A stretch of DNA of 64,000 nt from Papaver somniferum (GCF_003573695.1 NC_039363.1:149080826-149144825), one strand, 5' to 3'. Shown: positions 22,834-35,692, counted from the stretch's first letter. Program-made: numbers and translations. The notes: generated from the letters alone by a model not told the origin.

Positions 22834-25067
22834 TGTTAGAGCATAGCTCGGTTGAACCCACCAAGCGTTGGTATGTCAAGTTTGGTTGTCATATTTTAGT
22901 GAATCAAAACTCATGTTAAGAGTCACTTGATTATGTACTAGAGTCAACTTCGTATAGGCTAGCTTGAAAATATTAGGATATAAGACATTACAAGTATTGC
23001 GAAGACTTGAAGATGTGAAGAAGCAAGGAGCTACAACGACAACAATCATCCTTCCACTTGAGGTTAGTGATATTTGGCTTGAACTGTTTCATTCCCTAAC
23101 GTATCTTCCAAGTCGTGCATATTGAAAACAAAAGTGCGAAGCATATTTGAACTCTAGATAGAAATAGTATTAAGAAATACAATACGAGGTTTATTGCTTA
23201 ACCATTAAACTTTGCAGATAAGACATCGTCATAACCATTTGAATATTATTCTGATTATGTATCGGTATGAGGTGAGGACTTCATCCTAGGGAACAATGTT
23301 TACATGTGTTCTAAGGAAGTAAAGTTCATAAACTTGTTTGTGAATCGAAAAGGAAATCGTCATGCGTTATTGGGATTGTTATTCATTGTATATCTTGTGA
23401 ACATCAATTATGTGCTTAGTAAGGATGTCGACATACTTTGAACACGTGATGTGAATGTTTATTATTTAATTGTTCAAAGTTATTCCTTAATATCTAAGGG
23501 AAGAGAACCCCAAGATCGAAACATAAATAAGTTAAGAATCTTTTAATTAAGGTTATTAATTTCATTTTTAGGAAAATAAGAATTAGTAATGTGAATTTAG
23601 TAATTAAAGATTTTCTGAGAGATTTCGATCATTATTCTTGGACAGAGCATTTCCAGGAATTATGGAAACCGAATTTGTGCTTTAATGAATATCTTGAGAA
23701 TATTTTCGGTTTTGTAAATTCCTTGGTGTCCAAACTTCCTAGTCTATAAATACTAAAGTTTGCATTTCTAGCAAACTAATCCTTCGTAACAGCAAACTAC
23801 CTCTTGTTGTGCTGCTACTGGTGAAGACGCCTATTCGGAGAGGAGAGTAACCTAATTAGGCGAAATCTCTTACGGCCGCTCGGTTTAAAGTCTTCTTTGG
23901 GATTAAGAATCTCTTTTGTTTTCAATTCTGGACTAGGTCAGTACCGTTGGTGGGAAACTAGATAATTGCGGTTTATCTTTTGTTTTCATTGATTTGATTG
24001 ACTAACGGTGGTTGAACTTTGATTGCACCTAGTTTGTTTATGCTTGAGGATATTCTTTTCTGATATAAGATTCACTCAAACTAGTTCAGAGTTTCGACAT
24101 GGATCTTTAGACTGTTGTTAGTTCTAAAGACAACGTTGTGATAATCCACTGTTAACAGACTCCGTTCTGTGCATGATTGATCACAACAGATTCAAGTGAT
24201 TGTGTGCAGGTGTTTATTGAAGATCTAAGAAGATTTGAAGACGAAGAAGATATTGAAGATTTATGATTTGTGAGTTCATAATCTTCGGTGTGCATAATAC
24301 TTGTTTCCGTAAAAAGAGGATCCAATTAATAATCGGTTTTATCCTTGTGATAAAATTGGATTGATTAATTGAGTAGATTGGCATCAACATAATTCTTTGG
24401 ATTAAGAGTGTTTATCGCAAAATCTTAACGATTATTTTGGTAATTGAACATAAAATAGATCTAAGGACCTGACGAAGGAGTTTATGTTAAGATAAACAGA
24501 ATAGCCTTTGTCTGACTCATATCACTTGGTTAAAGAGAGTTGATACCAAGCAGATTTGTTGTTCCTTTACTGTTTGGAATGTGAACCAAAGGAATTGATC
24601 CAAGTACATGACTTATTTATAAGTTACAGGCGTGGGAATACAGACGGAACTAGGTGAACTATAGGTTTAGTTGCTTGGTCTCAACTATACGAAGTTGGTG
24701 TAATTTTGTGTAGCGGCTTAATCTTGAGAGTATTCAATTCTGGACTAGGTCCCGGGGTTTTTTCTGCATTTTCGGTTTTCCTCATTAACAAAATCTTGCC
24801 GTGTCATTTACTTTTACTTTCTGCAATTATAATTGTCTTTATTATAATTTAAAGTAAATCACGCAAACGTTAATTCCTATTTATTTGATAAGTGAATCTT
24901 ATTGTGTCCGGTTAAGTCCGAACTTTTTTATCAAGTAAACATACTTCGTTGTTGTATTGTCTCGATCTCGTATTGTATTGTCTCGACTCAGTCCATAGAC
25001 AATCACTTTCGGAGAAAGGACTTATAGGTAGGAAAAGTTTTAGATTGAGGTAACCCTCGTCTTTTCA
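22834..25067 (+). mobile_element. C 5' LTR (2,234 bp)
   Basis: It starts TGTTAGAGCATAGCTCGG and ends CTCGTCTTTTCA. It pairs with the 3' LTR at 36750-39497. It has a TATA box TATAAATA at 23745-23752. Compared with its partner it lacks about 0.5 kb of ACCGATCC-repeat sequence at 23424 and keeps a roughly 48-bp block near 23005-23055 that the partner lost. Confidence 0.92.
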
Positions 25068-25069
25068 AT

Positions 25070-25084
25070 TGGTATAAGAGCAGG
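25070..25084 (+). other. C primer binding site, one base changed
   Basis: TGGTATAAGAGCAGG follows the LTR end by 2 bp. One base (C to A) differs from the tRNA-Met-type site of element F. Confidence 0.85.
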
Positions 25085-25146
25085 AAAACACGAAAATATC
25101 TAACAATATGTGTTTGGTGCGATCCAACCTATAAGAAATTGAATCT

Positions 25147-26188
25147 ATGTCCTATTCAGTTAACGTTATGCAAGAGTATGACTGCTCAAAGGTTGAAGAT
25201 GTTATTACTTCGTTGACTCATGATCCAGGAGTTGCAAAAAAGTTGATAAAACTTCTAAAGCCTATACAATCTCTGTCTTCTAAAGTTCTAATATTAAAGA
25301 CAGTCAAATCTTCTTAAACAGGAGATCGGGGAAAAAGATATTCAACTGAATTGTTTAGCCAAAGAGAAAATGGATCTCACTGTCAAACTAGAGGCTCTTG
25401 GTAAATCTCCTACAGATAAAGAGACGTCCTATGATTCTAACTAATGAGGTTGTTGCGATTTCTTCTGATGAGGAAACTAAAAGTCCTTGCTCGACTTCTA
25501 CAGACTATGATAAAACCGGTTTAATCACATCTAAAACAGATCTAGATGATGGTAGTTTTCCTAACTACATCAAGTTAGAAGAGGATGAGAAACCAACTTC
25601 TAGATCTTCTGATGATCAAACGAAATCTTGTCCAAAGGAAACTTTGAACCGATTCCGTGATGGTGATCTTAAAGAATGTGATTTTCAGTCACTTGACAGG
25701 AAACTTATACTTCTTCAACATACGGTGGTAAAATTTTTGAAGGAAGTTTCTTGTCTTAAAAAACTGAAAGATCATTCCTCAGTAGAAAGACATATTATAC
25801 CACATCCCGATAAGATCAACTCAAATGAGTCCGAGGAAAGAGTTGATAATCGCTTCTGGAAAAGGTTCTTCCTCACCCATATCAAAACGATTCTTGTTTT
25901 GATGAAGAACGACTCCAGAAGAAAAGGAAAGAAAGAATCTATACCAAAAGAAACAATCGGGAATTTCCGATAGTTGTTTCAGACAATCACACTAATGTGG
26001 AAAATAAGGAAGTCCTTAGAATGAGAAGATCTTATGAAAATCTCATTGAAAGAATTAAACCAGATTTATCTATCTCTGAGAATTCTCGCATTAGTACATT
26101 TTCTCCACATGATCATATCTCTAGAGTTAGAAAATATCATCTCTTGAGAGAAAATATTTTGGGCAGAAATCCCCGAAGAGAAACATGA
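25147..26188 (+). pseudogene. C gag-like protein, broken
   Basis: The reading begins MSYSVNVMQEYDCSK 63 bp after the primer site. It runs through a leucine-rich helical part (KKLIKLLKPIQSL) and, after a frameshift near 25310, a coiled-coil stretch (EKMDLTVKLEALG). It continues in the frame at 25398-25973 as an acidic then basic protein (EEDEKPTSRSSDD, RRKGKKESIPKE), and a further part lies at 25997-26188. The position and acidic, coiled-coil-like composition match the D1 and F gag-like proteins. No UBN2 domain or zinc knuckle was recognised. Confidence 0.6.
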
Positions 26189-26635
26189 ACCATGTTTCTG
26201 ATATTCACTGTAAGCTAGAAAAAGCTTACTCCGATGCAACTTAGTTGTATCAAAGTTGTGCATTATCATCCTTTTCGTGCTCATAATCTTGGATAGGAAA
26301 GGTACAATAAAACAAGAACACATTTGTTTTCTGTAGTTGTTTATCAGGAAATTCTGTGACACTTTATGGATAGATGTGAATCCATGGATATCAGAATAAT
26401 GTTCATGTTTAACATGATCTTCCAAAAAGAGGTTTTGTTTATAATTTTCAAATTTTAATAAACCTTTCAGCTTGAGAAGTTCGGACTAAGGAAACGAAAT
26501 ATATTCTTTAATAATTTTGGACTCTTCTGAGGTCTTTTGGTCTGAAAGTTGTCTATTTTAAAAGGAGAAACTATCTCTTGATTGTATTCTGAAACCCTGG
26601 TCAATCCTTTTATATCTATTTATACGTAACTGAGC
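26189..26635 (+). other. C internal spacer
   Basis: No supported ORF. It separates the gag-like region from the second small ORF, as 41077-41326 does in E1. Confidence 0.5.
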
Positions 26636-27095
26636 ATGCCTCCAATAACTCGCAGTGTCTCAAAGGCTAATAAGGAGGAAGCTCAAAAGGTTAGGGATTG
26701 TCAAGGAATCAATACAGAGAGGAAGAAGAAAAACATATCTAATATCATGTCTGATTATGATTCTGATAGTTCAGTTGGATCACAAGATGAATCATGTCTG
26801 TTGGCTTACAACAAACAAGATCCAACCAAAACCAAGTGGATTCATTCTGGATAGTATGTCTCAATATATCCAAGGTTTTGATAAACTGGAAACCAATCTT
26901 GCTATGACAATTCGACCTCAAGATTGGGTAAAAGAAAAGTTTGAAGGAACAAGAGGAATTCTTGCTGAACTCAAAGTTCTAATTGAGGAACTTGAAAAAA
27001 AAGAAGTGGTTGAAGACAAGTCTCTTGAGACATGCTTTAAGAGTTTGAACACTGAAGAGACATCAGTGAACAATAAAAGCACCACTAGAGATTAA
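26636..27095 (+). pseudogene. C second ORF (MPPITR protein), frameshifted
   Basis: The start MPPITRSVSKANKEEAQK resembles MAPITRGSTKRDAIEA of E1, and both are followed by a basic patch then a Ser/Asp-rich part. The frame stops at 26854. The natural continuation lies in the next frame to 27095 (IRPQDWVKEKFEGTR, LAELKVLIEELEKKEVVED), an acidic helical C-terminus like that of E1. The intact protein would be about 150 residues. Function is unknown. Its place between gag and 3' LTR is where Sireviruses carry an env-like ORF, but no signal peptide or membrane segment is visible. Confidence 0.55.
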
Positions 27096-27708
27096 GTTAT
27101 ATGATGTAATACGTAATCCAGTAAAATAGACATCAATTTTTGATTTCTTTCAATGATTGTATTAGTCTATTATGAATAAAACTATTATGAATAAAATTAT
27201 TTGATTTATAATTTTCTTGTGATAGTTTTCGGTTTGCATAGCCTGTGCTTGAATGCTCTTATATTATTACTATGCATGTTTATGGGATGTTTGATTTCGG
27301 TTTTACCACCTTAATATTCGATCTCATATGTTGTGAACCCTTGTGGCTTGGTTGACTTTTTGATTTAGTAGGATTAAGTTCTATCGCATGTTGGTAGGCT
27401 TTATCATAGAATCATGAGGGGTTCTGGTAGAAACAATATGTGAAAAAGTCACAATATGTTGAATCGGTTTTGGTTTAGCATAAAAGCATATGTGTTTCGA
27501 CGGTTTTCAACTTTTGATTGCAATTGTTAAAACCGATTTTCAACCTTTCTATGGTAAAGGTTGGTTGTTGTTATTCTTTTGTTTTTGCATAAGGATGACA
27601 ACATGATGATATTTCGATATCAATTCTCCTTGGACGAAGACACAAACTTATTGGAGTAGTGGATGCGAAATTTGAGGTAACAATCTTGTTAGTTAATTGT
27701 TTTCCTGT
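27096..27708 (+). other. C internal non-coding region, left of Gypsy B
   Basis: AT-rich, TTTTCGGTTT-containing sequence without a supported ORF. The same style of sequence resumes at 35693 beyond Gypsy B. Confidence 0.5.
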
Positions 27709-29647
27709 TGTTGATGGTGGTTTCTAGCTCAGGGTCAAAACTGTAAAACCCTGTATTTTAATATGTTGTTGTCCTGCAAATGAACAAAATTCATTTGAAA
27801 AGTGACGAGTACAAAAGACCTCCTCAGCAATTCAATATATATATGTATATATATGAATAATATCCTGTCAACACTGTTTGTAATATTTTTCACTCAGAAT
27901 GGTGCGCGTACTAGCAATCCCAGATATTCTGTGAATTCTATTACCAACTAATACATGACTGCCTAGTATCTGCATATGCTATGTTCTTAGCCGAACTCTC
28001 ATTATTGACATGACATGACGATGTAGTGTTCACTCTCATCAGAGTAGCATGAATCTCCCGAAGTGCCAGTATTGAGATCTGCATGAAAATACTCACACAG
28101 GCTGCATCACTCTCTGACAAAGAGAATCTCGTATCGGCGCACTTTTAAGTTAGATCGATCACGCTTGAGTTCCTTAGGGAAAATCTAGATTGTTAATATC
28201 AGTCTCAGAAACGATCACGGCCACACAATTTGGCTGCGTATTTCAGCAAGCCTAGACCACTCTTGACAGAACTAGGCAATCACCATAGTGACGACTGGCG
28301 GGCCCACTAATGCCCTAGTTGATCGAGTTTTATTCAATTAACTCCCAATCACTCTGAACGACAACTATAAGATGGGTGTTCATGCAATCTCAAACGAGCT
28401 AAGACCATTAAAAAAGATCTTAAATACTTCATGAGCATCCAACTTTGCCAGCCTTGTTGGACGGATGAGATCTTTCTTGGAACGATCAAAAGGGTGCCGG
28501 TGCACTCACCGGCGGCCCAACTTCTTTCCTGCCCGATCAACTTGCTTGTAGAAAGACCATAGGATACCAAATCGCTTTCCCAAAACAGGGCAAACGTGTT
28601 ATTCTAAAACCCTAAGTTGCATCAACAACATCATGAAGATGCCGCAAATCATCTCATCCATTCAACTTTGCTAGCCTAGTTGGATGGTGTAGATTCATTT
28701 TCAGAAAATCAACAAGGTAGCATCGTGGTCAACGACCGCCGCTCCTCTACAGGGAGTGATCAACTAGGTAATAACTCACCCCTAGGGTCTTCAAACGATC
28801 ACCCAAAGAGGGCCGGTCGTGCTTCTTTTAAGACGCTCAATCCGTGACTAATTCGATCGAGCTCAAAAACAGCGATGCTTCTAACACATCGATTACTTTC
28901 AGATGCTTATTCGAAAGCGATGCTTTACATACATCGACTATAAGCAACGCCTTATAAATATCGGTTTTGCGAATAATTCATTATTTGGCCTAAAAGCACT
29001 ACGTGCTGATTTTTGCGGCAAGTCACATGACTTGACCCATTCACTCGAGACATCAAACATGTCACAAACTGGGGGATGCTTACTGGGATATTGGTCTGGC
29101 GGTTTATAGCGTGGGCGTGCAACGCGCCCATTACGAGAAAGTGTCAGGAAAGGCGGACAGTTAATGGTATTGAGAGTAGTGGGCGGACGTGTGGTCGGTC
29201 TTCCCTCATAACGGAACCACGATGATCACCACCTTCGTCACAAACCCACTTCTCCACTACTTTAATCTTCTTCACTTCCTAAGAGATCAGGTTGTATTAA
29301 ATGACTTGTATCAATAGGTTTTCGACTTATTTTAACACGGAGAACATAATTGTTATCAACACAAGTAGCCAGAACCATTTTCTGATACACAAGTCATAAA
29401 CAACCACACCTTCATAATTCAACACTCTGATCTCAAACACCTTCTCCGCCTCCCTCCCTAAGATCAACCCTTCTCCCTCACCTTGTAACCGAATTGAATC
29501 TAGAACGACCATTTCTTGGTTTAGGCCAGAGTCTTACAAATTGATATCTTTAACCTAAAAGCATTCCCGTGCAGTGCATTTGTTTAGGGTTTGAATTAAC
29601 ACACCCCAAATTAGCAAAAACAACATAATCATTTTTACCGTAAAACA
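27709..29647 (+). mobile_element. Gypsy B 5' LTR (1.94 kb)
   Basis: It starts TGTTGATGGTGG like the LTR of A and ends ...GTAAAACA, followed by a primer site. The last roughly 830 bp match the 3' LTR at 34853-35692. It has a candidate TATA box at 28953-28960. Two inverted-arm repeats, ATCCAACTTTGCCAG and CATTCAACTTTGCTAG, near 28437 and 28660 precede a complementary TTGGA block. Confidence 0.82.
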
Positions 29648-29649
29648 AT

Positions 29650-29667
29650 TGGTGACCACAGTGGGAG
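29650..29667 (+). other. Gypsy B primer binding site
   Basis: TGGTGACCACAGTGGGAG follows the LTR end by 2 bp and matches the site in A except for a T for C. Confidence 0.75.
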
Positions 29668-29728
29668 ATTAATCTCTCGGTCGTGAAGTCAATTTTTCAA
29701 TACCCAATTCGATTTTCCTGATTTCAAA

Positions 29729-31483
29729 ATGGTGGATCTTAGGTCTGGATCGACAACCAATTCCGATGGAACTAGCATTGACAACACTCTCGACGTTGAT
29801 GTCCCTGTCAGTGGCGCTACCGTACAGCCTGTCAATACGATCAATAGATCTCTTGGAACTACGTCCTCTACCACCAACACCAGCGGATCAGGAGATATTC
29901 CCTCGGGCGTGACACCTCCTATCACCAGAGCTAGAGCAGCCGCAAACCCCAACATTTCTTCAAGTGTAACGCCTCCAGTCATCACCAGAGCAGATGCTAC
30001 TCCCCCATTAGGACGAGGGGCTGGAGGAATCAGAGGAGGCCAACCCCCTATTACCATTTTTGATTTGATGAAGAGGCAAGAAGTTCTTGCTAAGGCTCGA
30101 ACGGACATGTCTACAACTCAGAAAGAGGTGCTTACTTTTCTCAAGACATTAACAAAACGATTGCCACAGGAGTCACGACATCCCATGGAACCAACAAGGA
30201 GTACCTTCAACACGCCTGGCACGAGTGCTTCAGCAGGACGTGCCTATCTAGATGAATAACCCCGTATTGCTCCTGAACGCCCATGGGAAAGGAAGCAGCC
30301 ATCCAAATTCATCACTCGTGAGGATCTGGAATGACTTCTCCAAAATCGAGGCAAGGAAAACCCGGTGGACCTGCACCAGCACCAACCTTCATATCCTCCT
30401 GATATGTAGAGAGTTCCCCTACCGAGAGGATATTCCTATCCTCGGTTTTCCTTTTATGATGGTACTGGTAACGCTGGCGAACACATTTCTCGTTTTCTGG
30501 AATCTTTAGGAGAACACGAATACAATCACGTCCTCCGCCTGAAAGAGTTCTCAAAGTCGCTTACTGGAAGAGCATGCACCTGGTACAAAAACATCGCACC
30601 AAACAGCATATCAATCTGGTGTGAGATGGTCACCGCTTTTTACAAAATGTATTTCTTCGTGTCCGAGCAAATCACTTTCTCAGACTTGGGAAGAATTTTT
30701 CAGCGAAACAACGAGCATCCGAACGATTACGTCAAGAGATTCAGAATTCAAGCTTTGGATTGTCACGACCCAAATGTGACCAAACAACAATTGGTGGAGT
30801 CTTTCATTAACGGTATGGTTCCCATATATCGTGCTTTACTGGAAAACCTGCTGTTCCAGACATTCTCTGAACTCCATGAAGCTGATAAACGATCGGCTAC
30901 GACCGCACCAACATTTCTAGAAAGAGCCAGACCGACCAGGGGTGAGGGTACGCGCGAAACTCGAGGAAACAAGCGTCTTATCAACAAGAAATACAACACC
31001 GGTCCTTTTGTAAGCGTAGCAGGTGAAGGAGGAAAAAGGAAAGCTCCAGCAACGGAGCAACAACCCAAACGCGCAGCGCCAGCGCAGATGACTCCATCCC
31101 GGAAAACCACAGCTAAGACTCCTGAAGCTGGAGATGCTGCTCCAGACTTCCCATTTCCAATAGATGAGGTCATTGAACTCCTGGAAGCATGGATTCAAGA
31201 TGACACAATCAAGCTACCTCCTCTTAGACGTCCTCCAACTGAAGAAGATATGGCAAATCCCAAATACTGTCATTATCACAGGTTCTTCAATCACCCAACC
31301 AGTGACTGCAACAAGTTGAAGCGCATTTTCAAAGAGAAGGTGGTCGCGGGAGAACTTCAACTAGTAAATGAAGGGGTCAACAGAGACCCTCTTCCTGTCA
31401 GGAGCTGCTTGGTTTCTGGGGACTCTATTCACAAGACTGTGCAGTCTACGATGGAACATTTATGCGAAATTCTGTTTTTCTAA
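29729..31483 (+). pseudogene. gag: Gypsy B gag with three in-frame stops
   Basis: One frame runs from MVDLRSGSTTNS to 31483 and is broken only by stops near 30257, 30331 and 30408. The N-terminus is Ser/Thr/Pro-rich. FITREDL and RGYSYPRFSFYDGTGN precede the Retrotrans_gag core (LKEFSKSLTGRACTWY, YVKRFRIQALDCHD, LVESFINGMVPIYRALLEN). A basic linker follows (KRKAPATEQQPKRAAP). The C-terminal knuckle is C-HY-H-RFFN-H-PTSD-C with KLKRIFKEKV, typical of Tat-like Gypsy gag. It is about 585 codons. This is the fuller version against which the deletion in A is read. Confidence 0.85.
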
Positions 31484-32059
31484 GGCACAGCGTCAAGACA
31501 TGTTTGGGGCTATCAACTGTGTCGTATCAGGCAAGCGTCTGTTTCCAGTTAAGGAAGTCGCTCCTGAACCCCAATCTTTCTTGGGAAATGCGATATGTAA
31601 CTGGGGACTCCTAACCATCGCTCGCTTGAAGGATGTTGAGTTCGAAAGCGCGCTGATTGATGTAGCATCTGATTTCAACATTCCCACTGTTAAGGCCCTG
31701 AAAGCTGCAAATATTTCGAAGCAGGAAGTTGTTCATTGCCCAATCGTAATTAAAAATTCTGAAGGAGAGTCTAGATACGCTTATGGGTACATCGACATCG
31801 AAATCAAGATAGGAGACGCTCTAACACGCGTAAGTTTCATATTGTGAAAGATTACCCGGACTATGATATGATTCTGGGGAGCTCGTGGGTGCACGACAAC
31901 AAAGCAAAGTTAAGGGTGTGTCCTTTGCCAGTGTCTGTACCTAAAAAGATTACCAAAAATCCGTCAAATCTCGAAGATTATCTTTTGCCGTATCGACAAC
32001 TAGCCGGTGTGACGCAATTACCCGGAGAGAGCCCATCAGCATACGTTAGAAGATTCTGA
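31484..32059 (+). pseudogene. Gypsy B protease-like domain, catalytically changed
   Basis: In the +1 frame after gag the text reads KAQRQDMFGAINCVVSG, then WGLLTIARLKDVEFES and ALIDVASDFNIPTVKAL. The triad D-(S/T)-G reads D-V-A. After YAYGYIDIEIKIGDAL the frame shifts near 31845 into DYPDYDMILGSSWVHDNKAK, the usual ILGxxWxH C-terminal motif of Gypsy proteases. It ends at 32059 (YVRRF). Domain order fits a Tat-like gag-pro. No reverse transcriptase follows. Confidence 0.75.
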
Positions 32060-32410
32060 ACCCAAGTAAGTCTTATCGAACAACCTTTTTTGCAACCAGT
32101 CACTCCTCGTTCCGCTAAGTCTCGGGGACTCGCTTCAATCAACAACCGATCTGCCACTAGGAGATGCTGGTCCTTTCAAACGGTTTGTTACAAGTTTAGA
32201 AGTTGTCTCGGTCCAAGACGGCAAGCCCAAGGATCAAGTAGTTGTACAACGCCCAAACCCATTTCAAATTGGAGATTTGGTAATGAAGGCGACCGCGTTT
32301 CAAGTTGGGGATGTCACAGTGAAGGTGACCTTGCAATTAAGAATTCTACACGATCACAAAAATGTGATTGTCCAAAGGTGACCTTCTTCTGTCAACAATA
32401 GAAGAGAATA
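32060..32410 (+). pseudogene. Possible pol C-terminal scrap in Gypsy B
   Basis: Broken frames include PNPFQIGDLVMKATAFQVGD near 32250-32310. This resembles the FxxGDLVL stretch near the C-terminus of plant Gypsy integrases. If correct, everything between protease and the integrase end has been deleted. The match is short. Confidence 0.35.
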
Positions 32411-33271
32411 ACTCAAAAATCAAAGCTGAAGTTATAAGAGCAAATGATATAAGTTGTTAGAATCCATGATACCAAGACATCACAAGTTGCGAAGATCCAA
32501 GTTTTGAAAGTCCTTCTCTCATGGCCATGTAAATTTTTGTCTTGTAATTTTTTGTTCATCAAAAAAAAACAAAAAAACATCATTACGTTCTTTTTGTTCA
32601 ATAAGGCCATAGGGAAGAAGAAATTTATAAGTCAACCAAGAAATCGAAGAGAAGAGTTAATTGTCAAGGTTCTATGAGGTTCGAGAGTTTATCATCAACA
32701 GTTGAAGACCGAAGAAGACGTTATTTCTACTGAGCACTGTGAGAGAGTCGAAGAAAGATGTATTTTGGTTGCTTTGTTAGTCTGCTTTCAATCTGGCACA
32801 AGATATTTCTAGCACTAGTTTAACTCATCACACGTAATTAGTACAGCTGTGTAGCAGATGTCCCTCTCATTTTTATCTATCTCCTAATCTTATCCAGCTA
32901 TAAAGCAGCGGACGCATCTTACAATGTTTATCTAGCTGTGTAGCGGATATCTCTTTATCTAGCAGTGGTGCGGATGTGTCTCCCCTTTTCTTCAGTCAGC
33001 TTTAGAGCTGACACCTTTAATTTCTCTGGCATTCTAGTTACTTGGAGATAGGTTGAGAATATGTATGTCCTCATAGCTCTTTGGATACTTGTGACCAATT
33101 AGGAATAAAGGTTTTGTGGGTACACATCTGGTAAACCCTCCGGAGACAACACTCCGCCGCTAGGGCCACCTAGCGGTTTAACGGCCTGCTGCACGTGCTA
33201 AGTGTAGTCTTTTTATCTTTTCAAAAATAAATTTTGCTCGAGGACTAGTAAATAATAAGTTTGGGGGTATT
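32411..33271 (+). mobile_element. Athila-like 3' internal region in Gypsy B
   Basis: The stretch near 33100-33271 matches the reverse complement of 52399-52560: a GTTTT(A)CC block, CTCCGGAGACAACACTCCGCC, GCTCGAGGACTAG, and AAGTTTGGGGG as polypurine tract. Short repeats of TAGC(T)GTGTAGC(G/A)GAT lie at 32850-32990. No supported ORF was seen. Confidence 0.6.
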
Positions 33272-34801
33272 TGATAGACACATTTTTGTGTTTAATTTGA
33301 TCTCAATACTATATATTGTTGGCACTCGAGTTTGTATTAATTTTGGTGTTTTATGTGTTTGTAGGCACCTTTGGAAAATAAACATTTTTTGGAAAATAAA
33401 CATTTTTTGGAAAATTCGGCTCGAAAAGTTGGTAAAAGCCCCGGAGGACACGTGTTATTCGGACTCTCACCGTTGGATAAGGGGCACCTCAATTACTAAG
33501 GGGCACCCCAAAAGGCATCTGCTATTCGCACCCCAGTACAGTATTAGGGGGAGGTCATCTTCTCCATTTGAATTTTGTTTTTGGCGGGAAAATGGAGAAC
33601 ACTTCTGCAGATTTTTGATCGAATTGTTGAACGTGTTTTAGGGAGATTCAATGTCTGATTTTTGGTAGATAGTTGTGATATGGCCTATTAAACACACTGT
33701 GGGCGTTTGGTTCGACCAGAATTGGCTAGAATCAGCTAAACAATTCACGGGTTGAAAACAGGGCAGTTCGTGTATATCACGGGTTTCACGTGATTTGGAG
33801 AAGATTCAACGTGTTTTGTGCGTGCATGGAAGACCCTCACATCCTGTTGGAGCGTGAAGGAGTTAAATATGGTAATTTGGAGGCTTGAAAACGCGTGAGA
33901 AGATGAAACATGAAAGAAAATATTCCCAGAAATATTTTCTTTACTGCCGAGTTAAAGAGAATTATATGGAGTGAATGAGCGAGATTCGATGAGTCTGTTG
34001 GCTATAAATAGGTTGCCGGGGTTGAGTAGAAAGGGTGTCGAGAGTTTGGGGTCGAGAGGAGGTCCAGAGAAGCAGAAATCAAGAGTTGATGAAACTCTGT
34101 TTATGCTGCTGCTGATGATGAAGAACACCAAGAACATGAAGAACAGACTCGCAAGGACAGTCGTTTATCAACAGTGTCTAAGAAACATAGTCGTGGGTCG
34201 CAGTGCAGTCTAAACAGCAGCAACACTTGTGTTTTATCGTTCATTTTGTGACGCTTTTTGTGCGTCGCAGATTACAGTTTTACAACATTTTCTCCTTTTC
34301 TCTCCATTGTAAACACCATTTGAGCTATAAAAATATATTTTGAGCCTGTTTTCATCATGAGGAGCTAAAACTCAACACTGGGACGACGGAGGAGGCTGAA
34401 TTTCATCCTTGAGGTAATTTATTTTATTCTTTTTTATGACTTTTGCATTAATCTAAAATTGAAATATGATTTGAATTAATTGGTTGTTATTTAATTTGAT
34501 GATGTATGCTTAGCTTAGTTGTTTTGATACATCATGCTTAGGACTTACAATCGATGTTTCGAGAATCTATCTTGGCAAAATCAGAGTCCATGTTAATTTT
34601 ATTGAGTTTTAAATTGTCAAAGAATATATGAATGAACCCTGTGTAGTGAATTCGGCCAAATCCTTAGTCCCAGTACCTCTCGCCCATTGTTAATATTTTT
34701 GTATATATATTTTTTATTAAATCTAAAAATTCCATTTCCTTCACAAGTCTGAAACGAATCTTTTTACCACTATCACTACAACAATTTTGAAAATTCCATC
34801 A
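33272..34801 (+). mobile_element. Athila-like LTR, plus strand (1.53 kb)
   Basis: It starts TGATAGACACATTTTTGTG after the tract AAGTTTGGGGG and ends ...CATCA at 34801. It is related to the minus-strand LTR at 50819-52398 along its length (TGATAGAC start, GGCGGGAAAA block, TATAAATA box at 34013-34020, CATCATGAG block). It is a 3' LTR; the 5' part of its element is absent. The 126-codon ORF 33261-33641 lies inside the LTR and is not called as a gene. Confidence 0.78.
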
Positions 34802-34852
34802 ACGCTCAGTCTGATTCACCTACAGGAAGGGAAGATAAGCCATACCTGGTGG
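34802..34852. other. Unassigned junction sequence
   Basis: About 50 bp between the Athila-like LTR and the Gypsy B LTR remnant match neither well. It is probably residue of a deletion between them. Confidence 0.4.
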
Positions 34853-35692
34853 CCGGTCGTGCTGCTTTTAAGATGCTAAATCCGTGACTGATTCGATCGA
34901 GCTCAAAAACAGCGATGCTTCTAACACATCGATTACTTTCAGCTGCTTATTCGAAAGCGATGTTTTATATACATCGAGTATAACCAACGCCTTATAAATA
35001 TCGGTTTTGCGAATAATTCATTATTTGGCCTACGTGCTGATTTCAGCGACAAGTCACATGACTTGACCCATTCACTTGAGACATCAAACATGTCACAAAC
35101 TGGGGGATGCTTACTGGGGTATTGGTATGGCGGTTTACAGCGTGCGGCATGCAACGCGCCCATTACGAGAAAGTGTCAGGAAAGGCGGACAGTTAATGGT
35201 AATGAGAGTAGTGGGCGGACGTGTGGTCGGTCTTCCCTCATAACGGAAACACGATGATCACCACCTTCGGCACAAACCCACTTCTCCACTACTTTAATCT
35301 TCTTCACTTCCTAAGAGATCAGGGTGTGCTAAATGACTTGTATCAAAAGGTTTTCGACTTATTTCAACACGGAGAACATAATTGTTATCAACACAAGTAG
35401 CTAGAAACCATTTTAGGATACACAAGTCATAAACAGCCACACCTTCATAATTCAACACTATGACCTCAAACACCTTCTCCGCTTCTCTCCCTAAGATCAA
35501 CCTTTCTCCTTCACCTTGTGACCGAATTGAATCTGGAATGACCTTTTCTTGGTTTAGGCCAGAGTCTTACAGATTGATCTCTCGAACCTAAAAGCATTCA
35601 CGTGCAGTGCATTTGTTTAGAGTTTGAATTCTTTTCTCACTAACATGCCCCAAATTACCAAAAACAGCAGAATCAGTTTTACCCCAAAACTT
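34853..35692 (+). mobile_element. Gypsy B 3' LTR remnant
   Basis: It is collinear with 28812-29647 (GGCCGGTCGTGCT start, TTATAAATATCGG, ACATGTCACAAACTGGGGG). The first roughly 1.1 kb of the LTR are missing. It ends near ACCCCAAAAC at 35692, where element C sequence resumes. Confidence 0.85.

Noticed and set aside
22507..22834. Possible host promoter or short gene between two LTRs
   Set aside because: It aligns with the D1 3' internal region and is simply the E1 3' end split off by element C.
27834..27854. Short AT dinucleotide run
   Set aside because: An ordinary microsatellite of about 20 bp inside the Gypsy B LTR.
28349..28570. 73-codon minus-strand ORF in the Gypsy B LTR
   Set aside because: It lies within LTR sequence and has no counterpart or motif.
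33261..33641. 126-codon plus-strand ORF
   Set aside because: It starts before the LTR border and runs into LTR sequence; chance opening in an Athila-like LTR.
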